Shown here: in pieces, positions 27,618-38,878 of the stretch
Position numbering within the stretch: the first letter of the stretch is position 1
Layout of the letters: every line of letters starts with the position of its first letter
Assembly (NCBI GenBank): GCA_020410825.1
Contig: CP084576.1
Location: 1,240,001-1,304,000, forward strand
Length of the DNA stretch: 64,000 bases
Source of the DNA: Candidatus Megaera endosymbiont of Mesostigma viride
Lineage (GTDB): Bacteria; Pseudomonadota; Alphaproteobacteria; Rickettsiales; Rickettsiaceae
Reading direction: 5' to 3'
The notes under the pieces: model-generated
The model's input: the letters and a program-made list of their open reading frames with translations, nothing else
Told to the model about the DNA's origin: nothing
The model's database searches: none
Made by a program: the position numbers and the translations under genes

Positions 27618-30317
27618 TCAGCGACCTCTTGCTGGTAGGTTTTTTAGTTCAAAATTTCTGTCGTGCAATTTTTTAGCGTGCATATGATCGATAGGGTCAA
27701 CAGCGGCTGGCTTAGTTAGTTTATTGCAAGCAGAATGTATGTTTCTCATACTGTCCTCTGTATGTTTCGCCAGGTTTTGGGGAGCACGTTTATCTGAAAT
27801 GACCTTGGCAGCGTTCATACCGGTTTCATATACTTCTTTAAATTGCGCAGCTGTTAATGTATGAACTCCTGGATGGTCTCCGGTTCTGCCCTCTTTAGTA
27901 GCTTCCACTATTAACCCAACCGCTTCGCTTCCACCTTTTGCTACTTGGTCTTTTAAAGTTGCCACTATCCTCTCTGGGCTTACGCCTCTTAGCATATTGT
28001 CAATTGCAGTAGTTTTATCCTGAGCGGTCCCCTGAACAGAAACCATTTGGAGAGGAATGGCATCAGTTTCGGGTAGGGCGATTGAATCCTCAGATCTTCC
28101 CGTCTTTTTCTGAGGCTGTACAGCTTCTTCATCTCTTTCTAGTACTGGATCTCTAGATTTTTTCTTGGTTAATGCAAGGTCCTGAGCCTCTTGAGCAACT
28201 TCTTGTGACAAATCTACGGCCATTCCCTGATTTTTAGCTACCTCTCTCATCATTTCCTTATATTTGCCTTGGGTAACCGGTAATGTATATACTTTTGGTT
28301 TTCCATCGGGTCCAACGCGCTCTATATAACCTACAGCATCATCGCCTTTTCCCATGAATTTAACAGGTATAGGTGAACTTATTTCAGTTAATTTACCTTG
28401 TTCATCATAGTGGGCGGTAAAATAAACAGCGTCTTTTTCAGAAATATTTCGGCCATTTTGATCTTTTACTGCCATTGACAAGTGAAGAGGTCCTTTTCCG
28501 GTTTCTAGCTCTGTTGGAAAATCTATGGTTCTGTAACTCTTGACGTTAACCTTATCTCCATTATCAAGCGTTACAGCTAACGGAGCTATATCGTGCGTTG
28601 TTTCCTTTATCTTAGCTACAACTAAGCCATCTTCATTTGTTATTTCGGACGTTTTCGTTTTTGGTTGTCCTGCGGCAACAACCTGATCTGGTGTCCAGTT
28701 AACATTTTTAAAACTATCGCTGAATTCAGCATGAACTTTTCTGTAACCTTCAACTTCAATTTTATTAAGAGCTGTTTGAATTTCTGGTTTAGCGAAAACC
28801 TTGGCTGCTTCCTCTTTTCCTGGATCGGAAGTTAAGTACTTTCTAAATTGCTGAGGATCCATATCCTTTACAGCTGGGTCACTAAGAGCAATTTGAGTTT
28901 GTATTAATTTTTGCTGTTCTGCCAGAATTTCTTTACGGATAGCTTCGGTTATAGGGTCGACCTCGCTAGAAGATAAGGCTGTTGATTGCCCTTTCTCTGT
29001 AGTGCTTCTTAAAATTATACTATCCTGGGCTTCGATTTCTTTTACTTTAGGAGCGCGTGGATCATCGCGTCCTGTTAAATCATTAGATCGTGGCCTGGTG
29101 TCTGGAGAAGGGAGTTCTTCCTCTATTTCTGTTTTCTTTTGCTGTTGATATTGTAATTTGAGTGAGTCAAACTTACCATTAAGAGCCGTACGTGTTGCAT
29201 CCTGCGTTGCTTTATCAACAAAAGCATCACATATTTCAGTTACGAAAGGTTGTAATTTGGGGTTATTTTTTACAACTGTCGCTACAGTTAAAGTAATTTG
29301 CTCTGATAATAGTTCGCCACGTTTAGGAACTCTGTCAATGATACCAACTTTATGAAAAGCTTCGGTAATAAGCACCTGATCACTAGAACTCAATACAACT
29401 CCTGTTTTACTAAGTACCTCATCAAAAGTGAGTTTATTACCTTTTTCTAACTTAGAAGCAAGTACAAGAGATTTTTCTGGATTATCTACGTTGAAGGGAA
29501 CTAGTTGCAATTCTCCGGGGGCTCTTACTTCGCTATTCTTTATAATAGGTTCGCTATTCTTTATAATAGGAGATACTCCACTTTCTACAGCTGCTGTTAT
29601 TTCGTTTTGTTCACGGCTTATTGTTAACTCTGCTTGATTTGCGGCCCTTTTTATGCTCTCTATCTGTTCTGGGCTAAAAACCTTTTCGTTAATTAAATGT
29701 TTTTCCAGTGCTTTAATTACATTACTGTCCCCCCCCATTTGGGCAGAATATAAAATATTAGCTTGTTCGTCTCTAGTTTTTTCGGAAAGTAAACCTCGAG
29801 CATACTCTGATGGGTTAACTTTGATATAAGTTGTAAGTAAGTTTCCTTCAAATTGATGGGAAAGTTCTACGCGTTGGTAGGTAAAACCTTTCTCGCCAGG
29901 TTGTGGCTTACTAACTACTGGTGCTTGTAGTTCCGGTGAATTCACTTTTGTTGGTACACCTAGAGGTGAAAAAGGTTCTGCCAGATCTAGGGGAACGCTG
30001 ATCCCTTTTTCTACCTTAGCTTTAGGTTGTTCCTTGCTAGCTTCGTAAGCTGCATTTCCTTGTTTTAATATATCATCGATTTGTTCTTGGGTAGATCCAT
30101 TGCTTAACATGTAGTTTTTTAGTGCTTTAACTATAGGATGATCCCCGTTGCCTTCTACATCTCTTATAGCAGAGTATAAAGTATCGGCTTGCTGTTTTGG
30201 GGTTTGTGAACCAAGCTTACTAGTTACAAAGTAAGTTTGAGCTACTCCAGAAGCATTTTTAGCCATTTTTTCGCGCTCGTCTGGAGTCACGAATTGTGTA
30301 TAAATGTATTTACTCAT
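27618..30317 (-). CDS. sca4: Large Sca4-like protein with extra repeat modules (candidate secreted effector)
   Basis: The 899-residue protein has no signal peptide or membrane segment. Residues about 20-100 and 150-240 form two related modules (ADTLYSAIRDVEGNGDHPIV and ANILYSAQMGGDSNVIKALE, then EQID/EQIE helices). Residues about 298-390 are a domain almost identical to one in the next gene. Residues about 452-705 match the core of rickettsial Sca4: SYRTIDFP, LHLSMAV, DAVYFTAHYDEQGKL, YTLPVTQGKYKEMMREV and VDLSQ. A C-terminal part repeats a GDHP-containing helix region. In Rickettsia, Sca4 is secreted and binds host vinculin; the vinculin-binding helices of that protein are not evident here. 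It starts with AAAGGGA before ATG 30317. Identification is from memory of the family; function in this organism is inference. Confidence 0.72.
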   Translation of the reverse strand: MSKYIYTQFVTPDEREKMAKNASGVAQTYFVTSKLGSQTPKQQADTLYSAIRDVEGNGDHPIVKALKNYMLSNGSTQEQIDDILKQGNAAYEASKEQPKAKVEKGISVPLDLAEPFSPLGVPTKVNSPELQAPVVSKPQPGEKGFTYQRVELSHQFEGNLLTTYIKVNPSEYARGLLSEKTRDEQANILYSAQMGGDSNVIKALEKHLINEKVFSPEQIESIKRAANQAELTISREQNEITAAVESGVSPIIKNSEPIIKNSEVRAPGELQLVPFNVDNPEKSLVLASKLEKGNKLTFDEVLSKTGVVLSSSDQVLITEAFHKVGIIDRVPKRGELLSEQITLTVATVVKNNPKLQPFVTEICDAFVDKATQDATRTALNGKFDSLKLQYQQQKKTEIEEELPSPDTRPRSNDLTGRDDPRAPKVKEIEAQDSIILRSTTEKGQSTALSSSEVDPITEAIRKEILAEQQKLIQTQIALSDPAVKDMDPQQFRKYLTSDPGKEEAAKVFAKPEIQTALNKIEVEGYRKVHAEFSDSFKNVNWTPDQVVAAGQPKTKTSEITNEDGLVVAKIKETTHDIAPLAVTLDNGDKVNVKSYRTIDFPTELETGKGPLHLSMAVKDQNGRNISEKDAVYFTAHYDEQGKLTEISSPIPVKFMGKGDDAVGYIERVGPDGKPKVYTLPVTQGKYKEMMREVAKNQGMAVDLSQEVAQEAQDLALTKKKSRDPVLERDEEAVQPQKKTGRSEDSIALPETDAIPLQMVSVQGTAQDKTTAIDNMLRGVSPERIVATLKDQVAKGGSEAVGLIVEATKEGRTGDHPGVHTLTAAQFKEVYETGMNAAKVISDKRAPQNLAKHTEDSMRNIHSACNKLTKPAAVDPIDHMHAKKLHDRNFELKNLPARGR

Positions 30318-30579
30318 AATTTTATTCCCTTTGTTTTCTTCGAAGGATTGTTCAAATGTAATAGTACTTTATTCTTTTTTGGCTTTTCAACTAAATATTG
30401 AAAAAGCGTATTTCTTTAATAAAATTGAGTTGTATAGATGTAGAGCTATTTAAGCATCCTAAAACTGTTAGTGACTTTTTATACTATAATTTGTAAAAAA
30501 GTGTAGAAAGTATCTAGCAACGAAGAGAAATATTATTCCCCTTTCGTTGCCAATATGTAAATTCACCTTATAGGGTTCT

Positions 30580-32217
30580 TTACCTACTTCTTTGGTTCTC
30601 CGCTGCCTTAGTATTAATCTTTGACAACCCTTCCACTACCTCTTTTTTACCCTGAGTTTTTAGCTCTTTCATTGCCTGTGCTAAGTTGTTTTTTATAGTT
30701 TCAACTTCTTTACCTGCAATTTTTGCTGCAACAAGAGACATACAAGAAGAAATAACTGTACCTATTTTTTTCCACGTAGATTTATCGGCTGTTTCCTTTC
30801 CTTTTTCAGAAGACCAATCTTTTAATGATTGTAAATTCTGATATAGGGTTTTAGTTTGTTCTTCTCCGGACTTAGTATTGTAATCTTCTTTTATTTTATC
30901 AATTTTACTGGCAAGCTCTTTAGCATTTTTAGGGCCAATTTTTCCTGACACATCTCCTTGTAATTCTTCTAAATCTTTTATTACTATGTCCAGGTCTTTA
31001 TTACTTTTTTCTGGAACTTTACTACCTTTTTGGTACTCAGATTTGATTTGACCAAATCTATCATTCAGAGCTGTACGTGTTGCATCCTGCTTTGCTTTAT
31101 CCACAAAAGCATCGCATATTTCAGTTACAAAAGGTTGTAGTTCGGGGTTGTTTTTTACAACTGTTGAAACAGTTAAAGCAATTTGCTCTGATAATAGTTT
31201 GTCACGTTTAGGGACGCGGTCAATAATACCAACTTTATGAAAAGCTTCGGTAATAAGTGTCTGATCATTAGGACTCAATACAACTCCTGCTTTATTAAGT
31301 ACCTCATCAAAATTCGTAGGCTTCGTATCCTTTCCTGTAGTTTCCCTTTTTTCTAAAGGCGGGGCAGGTATTTCGCTAACAGTTGTTTTTCTTCTTTCTG
31401 AAGAAGGTATAGAAGGCTCTTCAATGGCTACTGATACTCTTCTTTCCGATAAAGGCGGAGCGGTTTCTTCAATGGCTACTGATGCTCTTTTTTCTGATAA
31501 AGGTGGAGCGGTTTCTTCAATGGCTACTGACGCTCTTCTTTCTGATAAAGGCGGGGCGGTTTCTTCAATGGCTACTGACGCTCTTCTTTCTGATAAAGGC
31601 GGGGCTGGTGGTGGTTCCATCATAGGAGGAGGTATAGGTATGTCTGAACCTTTTTGTAATTCTGCCGATGTTACAGAAACTCTTGATTCTCCCGGTAATT
31701 CTTCTCTTTCTGCAGCACGGCGTAGGTCTTCTGCTTTGGCATTTGCTAATGCTTTTATGGCTTCTGGGTTAAGTTTTCCTACTTTTGGCTCTTCTTTTTT
31801 CTGGCCACCGCCAAAAAGCCCTGCTACTTTACTAAAAAGACCGCTATTAGCATTAATTTTTCCTGGTTCTTTTTTAACCGTTGTTTCTTCTCGTACCACC
31901 GGTCTTGATTCTTCTAGCGGTTCATCTGCCCAAGCATCTTCTCCATCTAATTCCCTGCTTTGTTTTTCAGGAACGGAAGGGATCTTAAAATTACCCATTT
32001 GTTTCCGTAATGCGTCCCCTAGGTCAAAAGTAGGAGTGTCCGGTCCTTTTTTGATAGGAGACCTTGGTTCTTCCCGAGCTGCTCGCTGTTCTATACTATC
32101 TGAGATATCGGGAAGCGGATCATCATCTTCTACTTCTCTTTCGTTATCTTTTTCGTTCTCAATGAATTTACGGCGTTCAAGAATTTTTTTCATAGGGTCA
32201 TCATCATTTTTTGACAT
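30580..32217 (-). CDS. Proline-rich repeat protein sharing a domain with the Sca4-like neighbour
   Basis: The 545-residue protein is hydrophilic and has no signal peptide. Residues 1-190 are charged and low in complexity. A proline-rich stretch (PIPPPMMEPPPAPP) near 200-213 leads into four tandem copies of a 16-residue unit, PPLSERRASVAIEETA, near 213-276, with a degraded further copy (SSERRKTTVSEI). Residues about 300-392 are the domain shared with the Sca4-like protein (FDEVLNKAGVVLSPNDQ, then AFHKVGIIDRVPKR). Residues 400-545 are helical, Lys/Glu-rich. A strong AGGAGG precedes ATG 32217. The function is unknown. No enzyme motif is visible; the repeats suggest binding or phosphorylation sites. 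It may share a transcript with the Sca4-like gene 262 bp downstream. Confidence 0.8.
   Translation of the reverse strand: MSKNDDDPMKKILERRKFIENEKDNEREVEDDDPLPDISDSIEQRAAREEPRSPIKKGPDTPTFDLGDALRKQMGNFKIPSVPEKQSRELDGEDAWADEPLEESRPVVREETTVKKEPGKINANSGLFSKVAGLFGGGQKKEEPKVGKLNPEAIKALANAKAEDLRRAAEREELPGESRVSVTSAELQKGSDIPIPPPMMEPPPAPPLSERRASVAIEETAPPLSERRASVAIEETAPPLSEKRASVAIEETAPPLSERRVSVAIEEPSIPSSERRKTTVSEIPAPPLEKRETTGKDTKPTNFDEVLNKAGVVLSPNDQTLITEAFHKVGIIDRVPKRDKLLSEQIALTVSTVVKNNPELQPFVTEICDAFVDKAKQDATRTALNDRFGQIKSEYQKGSKVPEKSNKDLDIVIKDLEELQGDVSGKIGPKNAKELASKIDKIKEDYNTKSGEEQTKTLYQNLQSLKDWSSEKGKETADKSTWKKIGTVISSCMSLVAAKIAGKEVETIKNNLAQAMKELKTQGKKEVVEGLSKINTKAAENQRSR
31424..31615. repeat. Four tandem 48-bp repeats inside the proline-rich protein gene
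   Basis: Period 48 bp, with units starting at 31424, 31472, 31520 and 31568. They are nearly identical, differing by a few bases each. Because 48 is a multiple of three, copy number can change without shifting the frame; each unit encodes PPLSERRASVAIEETA or a close variant. Confidence 0.92.
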
Positions 32218-32479
32218 AATCGCAAACCTCCTATTTTAGCTATATTGTGTTGACTACATATTCAACTTTAAGGAGAAAAATATTAACAATAAAGGGTATA
32301 ATTTTATTTTTTGTTAATATAATCTTTCCTAGTTGTAAATAAACTACGTAAATTGTAGCAGGGATTTTGCTTTTATGTTAAAGAGCAAGTGGTTGAGAAT
32401 TTTATGAAGTTTTGTATTCGTTAAACTGAGAGATTTTCTAGTTTATTGAATAAAAATCTCGATTTTTTAAAAATATCGG

Positions 32480-32508
32480 TTGACAGCTATTTGAATTAGT
32501 TATATAAA
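32480..32508 (+). promoter_or_regulatory. Promoter of the 23S-5S rRNA unit
   Basis: TTGACA at 32480-32485, a 17-base spacer and TATAAA at 32503-32508 form a near-consensus sigma-70 promoter. It points toward the 23S gene, whose mature end lies about 160 bases downstream. A separate promoter is expected because no 16S gene precedes the 23S gene. The rest of 32218-32668 holds no gene. Confidence 0.75.
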
Positions 32509-32668
32509 AATCCTCACGCAAGCTTAAGCAAGTTTGCAGCTGTTTGAAAAGTTAATAAAGAATAAAAACTAATTACTACACCGCGATAAAATACTAAAAT
32601 ATCGTGAGTGGATACTGTTTGTGCAGATTTAACTCTGCATACATCGTTGTAATCTCAAGTTTTAATAA

Positions 32669-35425
<2,757 letters not shown>

Positions 35426-35644
35426 CTGAAACTTTGAGTTTACACTTTGTATGTAGTGTTAATTTTGGACAAATCAGTATAAGTAATTACAGAAGTTTTT
35501 ATTCTTTGTTAACAAATGTCTTTTATCATGGCAAAAACTTAAAATAAGTTCTATATGCTTGTTTTGACTTTATTTTTAGAAGCTTGTTGTCATGATAATC
35601 GACATACACATATTTAAGTAATACGACGTTAAAAGTTTGTATTG

Positions 35645-35766
35645 CTAGCTTGGTGGTTATAGCGTGGGTGAAACACTCGATCCCATTCCGAACTCGGAAG
35701 TGAAACCCCACAGCGCCAATGGTACTTTGCTTTAAAGCACGGGAGAGTAGGTCGCTGCCAAGCTTG
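35645..35766 (+). rRNA. rrf: 5S ribosomal RNA
   Basis: The sequence has the 5S features: a terminal stem CTAGCTTGG with CCAAGCTTG, the internal CCGAACTCGGAAGTGAAAC loop B/C region, and the GGGAGAGTAGGTCGCTGCCA end. It lies 219 bp after the 23S gene, on the same strand. The spacer between them has no tRNA gene. Exact ends may differ by one or two bases. Confidence 0.95.
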
Positions 35767-35783
35767 CAATGCAAACTTTTTTT
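35760..35783 (+). terminator. Terminator of the 23S-5S rRNA unit
   Basis: AAGCTTGC pairs with GCAAACTT (one mismatch, loop AAT) and is followed by five further Ts. It overlaps the last bases of 5S, so the hairpin would form after the terminal stem opens. Confidence 0.6.
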
Positions 35784-35853
35784 ATGGCTTGAGATGCAAC
35801 TAATAATTAAGTTTCTTTAATAGTAATGCAGCTTAAAATTTTAATAGGTGTTT

Positions 35854-36585
35854 ATGAAATCTAAAATTTTTTCAATTTTATTATGTTTTGTTATATCGTC
35901 TTGTGCCAACAAAATGACGTTACCGGGTGATTATGATATACAGCTTGTTCCAGAAAAGGGCAGTGTAAAAAATATAGACAATATTAAAGTCAGCTACGTA
36001 ATTCCTAATAATATTTTAGAACCCCGAGGTGTTGATGGATTGATTTTTAACAATAAAACTTGGGGAACTGATACGAAAAGAGAAATCATTAAACTCGATT
36101 TTAATCAAACTAATATGGAATTGGAGAGAAGAACGGATAATGGAGTAGCTGGTTCTGGGTTAATCTATTATATTGACATTAATAAACTGAATAAAGGTAA
36201 TGATAAGGTTATAACATTCACCCCTAAAACAGTAAAAACTTATCAAGATGGCGTTATTTTACCGTTTCCGATACCTAAGTTCGACCTAGCCTCTTATTTA
36301 ACTTCGGCTTGGGTTATTCATAAGTTTGAAGTAACTTCTAACTACCCTGTTGACTCAATAAAAGCAAATTTTGACCGTATGCTAAAACCTTACGGTTCTA
36401 CATATCAGCTGCAGTTACCAGATTGTCTTGCTACAATGGAAATTAAAATATATCCGTATAGGCAAGGTTCAAAAGCAGTAATAACAGCAGAAATATCTGG
36501 AATGAAAGTGGTTGATAATATTATAAATGTAAGTAATAAAATTAAAGAATTAGAATCTAAAATAAAAACTATTGTAAACGATTGA
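35854..36585 (+). CDS. Lipoprotein of unknown function
   Basis: The protein begins MKSKIFSILLCFVISSCANK, a lipoprotein signal with lipobox ISSC. About 225 mature residues follow, rich in beta-strand-like segments (DYDIQLVPEKGSVKNIDNIKV, VITFTPKTVKTYQDGVILPF, TYQLQLPDCLATMEIKIYPY) with a short helix at the end. I do not recognise a family. I use ATG 35854 with the AGGTG before it and not the GTG at 35848. It should be anchored in a membrane facing the periplasm. It follows the rRNA unit after its terminator and precedes a membrane protein gene by 113 bp in the same direction, so the two could work together. Confidence 0.75.
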   Translation: MKSKIFSILLCFVISSCANKMTLPGDYDIQLVPEKGSVKNIDNIKVSYVIPNNILEPRGVDGLIFNNKTWGTDTKREIIKLDFNQTNMELERRTDNGVAGSGLIYYIDINKLNKGNDKVITFTPKTVKTYQDGVILPFPIPKFDLASYLTSAWVIHKFEVTSNYPVDSIKANFDRMLKPYGSTYQLQLPDCLATMEIKIYPYRQGSKAVITAEISGMKVVDNIINVSNKIKELESKIKTIVND

Positions 36586-36698
36586 GCAATGTATTTTATT
36601 TCCTTCAATCTTTCACTAAATATGAAAAATAAAAACGATTTATGAGAAAAAAAAGAAAGAGAGAACAAAACCATAAAACAGTAAACAAAGGAGAAGTT

Positions 36699-37610
36699 AT
36701 GTTGATAGATAATAATATTGTTCTCTCTTCTGAAGCCTTAAAAGCCCTATTTGAATATATTAATATTAAAAGTATTGAGCAAGATCCGCTTTATCAGCTT
36801 CAAAAGAGAACTGAAGAATATTCAAAAAAAATTTGGGGGCCAATAAAAAATTTTACTTTTGTAAAACAATATCCAAGTCTTTCTATTTTGCTGTATATGT
36901 TTATTCCTTTGCTTTTTGACATTCTAGGGTTCAAATATAGTAAATATATATATTTCTTTACTTGGCTGTCTTTTCTTATATTGATTTTTTTACCATTAGG
37001 CATAGCACTTATAAAGTGGTGGTCTCGGAAAAATGTAAATTTTGCTTTAAAGAGCTTGTCTGTGCTTTTCTTGCGTTCCTGCTTTCTTGGAATTTGTTAT
37101 GGTATGACTTTGATATTTCTGATAGATTTTGTTCATACCCAATTTGAGTTAGTAGGAAAAGTTCTCACTGTAGATTATATTAGAACTGTTATACCATTCA
37201 CGGAGTGGAATGAAGATAAACTTGCAAGTTTATTCGGTGGTATTATGTTTTTAATACTGATCTGTATCTCTTGGGGATTATTGATTACACTAATAAAAAA
37301 GAATTTAATTAGTATACATCCTAAATGGAAATTTATAGATAAATCGCATTATGTTCCATCTTTTCAGGTTGGAATCCTGCCAGTAATTACCTATTTAAGT
37401 TATCTGGAGGCAGAAAAACCCTTACTTAAAATATTATTTTTATTTCATACTTTTGTTCCGTGTATAATTGGTGTATTTATCTTATTTATTGCAAATTTTT
37501 TTTGCTATGGTTACCAAATTACTGAAAAATATTCGGCTGAATATGGAGCACTTTTGAAGTTAAAAGAAACACTAGAATTATTGTCGGTAAAGGGAAACTC
37601 TGTTAAATGA
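36699..37610 (+). CDS. Polytopic membrane protein of unknown function
   Basis: The protein (about 303 residues from ATG 36699) has an N-terminal cytoplasmic part of about 60 residues (LSSEALKALFEYINIKSIEQDPLYQ) and about six membrane segments: ILLYMFIPLLFDILGF, YIYFFTWLSFLILIFLPLG, VLFLRSCFLGICYGMTLIFLI, LFGGIMFLILICISWGLLIT, a weaker one near FQVGILPVITY, and LFLFHTFVPCIIGVFILFIANFF. No known transporter motif is seen. The start is decided by AAAGGAG seven bases before ATG 36699; an upstream in-frame ATG at 36642 lacks this. No confident family assignment. Confidence 0.75.
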   Translation: MLIDNNIVLSSEALKALFEYINIKSIEQDPLYQLQKRTEEYSKKIWGPIKNFTFVKQYPSLSILLYMFIPLLFDILGFKYSKYIYFFTWLSFLILIFLPLGIALIKWWSRKNVNFALKSLSVLFLRSCFLGICYGMTLIFLIDFVHTQFELVGKVLTVDYIRTVIPFTEWNEDKLASLFGGIMFLILICISWGLLITLIKKNLISIHPKWKFIDKSHYVPSFQVGILPVITYLSYLEAEKPLLKILFLFHTFVPCIIGVFILFIANFFCYGYQITEKYSAEYGALLKLKETLELLSVKGNSVK

Positions 37611-37749
37611 ATATAATAATTTGTTAATTCTAGAAAATTACTTTATTCATCAAATTCTAATTATTTGTAGATATTTTATCTACCTTAACAATTGCCAGTT
37701 TTTCTTTAAACAACTATAATTACTCTAAAATTTGCTAGTTTTTAACCCC

Positions 37750-38658
37750 ATGAAAACGACTCTTCCTAAAAATTCGCTAATTATCAAGGAAAGGCTGGAT
37801 GCTATTGTTCAGGAAATTTTGGCGGTAGCAAGAGATCAAGTAGCCATGATTATCCTTTTTGGTTCTTATGCTAAAGGGACGTGGGTGCGGGACTGGTATG
37901 TTGAAGGCCATATAACCTATAGCTATGAAAGCGATCTAGATATTCTGGTAGTAACTAAAAGCCCGAAATATCGGGGGCTCAAAGGTGCATCTTTTGAGTC
38001 TGATCTAACTAAACGTCTGGAACGTAAAGGCTTAAGAGGGAAGACATTCGGAGCGCCTTGGGTAACCTTTGTGGTTGAGCCGATAAAATATCTTAATCAG
38101 CAGCTGGAGAAGAGTCAGTATTTTTTCTCGGATATTAAAAAAGAGGGAATACTGCTTTATGATAGTGGTGAATTTACTTTAGCTGAACCTAAAGATTTAA
38201 ACTCGGAAGAAAGAAAGCAAATAGCTAAAGACGATTTTGATCAGTGGTTTCCTCGTGCTATTGGATTTATAAAAGCAACTAATTACATGTTGCAAGATAA
38301 CTATCTGAATCTAGCAGCTTTTCAGCTTCATCAAGCAACTGAAAGTTTTTACTCTGCAATTCTGCTGGTATTTACCGGTTATAAACCAAGGCTGCATGAT
38401 ATTGAAAAGCTTGGTAGCCTAGCTAGTAATTACAGTGATGAACTGCTTAAAATATTCCCGCGGGATACTGAAGAGCAGGAAGAAAGATTCATTCTGCTTA
38501 AATTAGCTTATACTGAGGCCCGTTATAATAAAAATTATAAAATCACCGAAGAACAGCTAGTGTACTTGATCAAACGAGTAGAGAAATTAAAATCAGTAAC
38601 AGAAGAAATTTGCATAGCCTGGATTAACCGACAAAACACCTTTGAGCAGAAAAGCTAA
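37750..38658 (+). CDS. Nucleotidyltransferase-HEPN fusion protein
   Basis: The protein (about 302 residues) joins two domains usually found as a toxin-antitoxin pair. Residues about 25-120 are a MNT-type nucleotidyltransferase with GSYAKGT, then ESDLDILVV holding the two metal-binding Asp residues and a further Glu in TFVVEP. Residues about 150-290 are a HEPN domain (RAIGFIKATNYMLQDNYLNLAAFQLHQATESFYSAILL), ending with ARYNKNYKI. That is the Arg-centred end of the HEPN motif but without the usual His, so RNase activity is doubtful. Fused MNT-HEPN proteins are known from many bacteria; their target is mostly unknown. ATG 37750 is preferred to the upstream TTG. It stands alone between a membrane protein and a GT-like gene. 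Confidence 0.8.
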   Translation: MKTTLPKNSLIIKERLDAIVQEILAVARDQVAMIILFGSYAKGTWVRDWYVEGHITYSYESDLDILVVTKSPKYRGLKGASFESDLTKRLERKGLRGKTFGAPWVTFVVEPIKYLNQQLEKSQYFFSDIKKEGILLYDSGEFTLAEPKDLNSEERKQIAKDDFDQWFPRAIGFIKATNYMLQDNYLNLAAFQLHQATESFYSAILLVFTGYKPRLHDIEKLGSLASNYSDELLKIFPRDTEEQEERFILLKLAYTEARYNKNYKITEEQLVYLIKRVEKLKSVTEEICIAWINRQNTFEQKS

Positions 38659-38878
38659 ATTATTCTGACTTCAGCTACCAAAAAAGCTGAAAATCTAATC
38701 TTCTTTAAAGACTGGTATCAAGCCTAGCTTAAGCCGAAGTAGCTAACCTTGCAAAATCACCAAATCAACATAAAAAATCTAACTTGAAAAAATTCAATAC
38801 TAAAACATTTTAAAAAACTTTAGAATTATAGCTTATTTATGTACCATCACAGGTAAATCTGATACAAAATATGTATAT

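Noticed and set aside
31424-32239. A 271-codon open frame on the plus strand opposite the proline-rich repeat gene
   Set aside because: It is open because the 48-bp repeats and biased codon use of the minus-strand gene avoid stops on the other strand. The minus-strand frame is longer, has AGGAGG before its ATG, and shares a domain with its neighbour. No Shine-Dalgarno or family fits the plus-strand frame.
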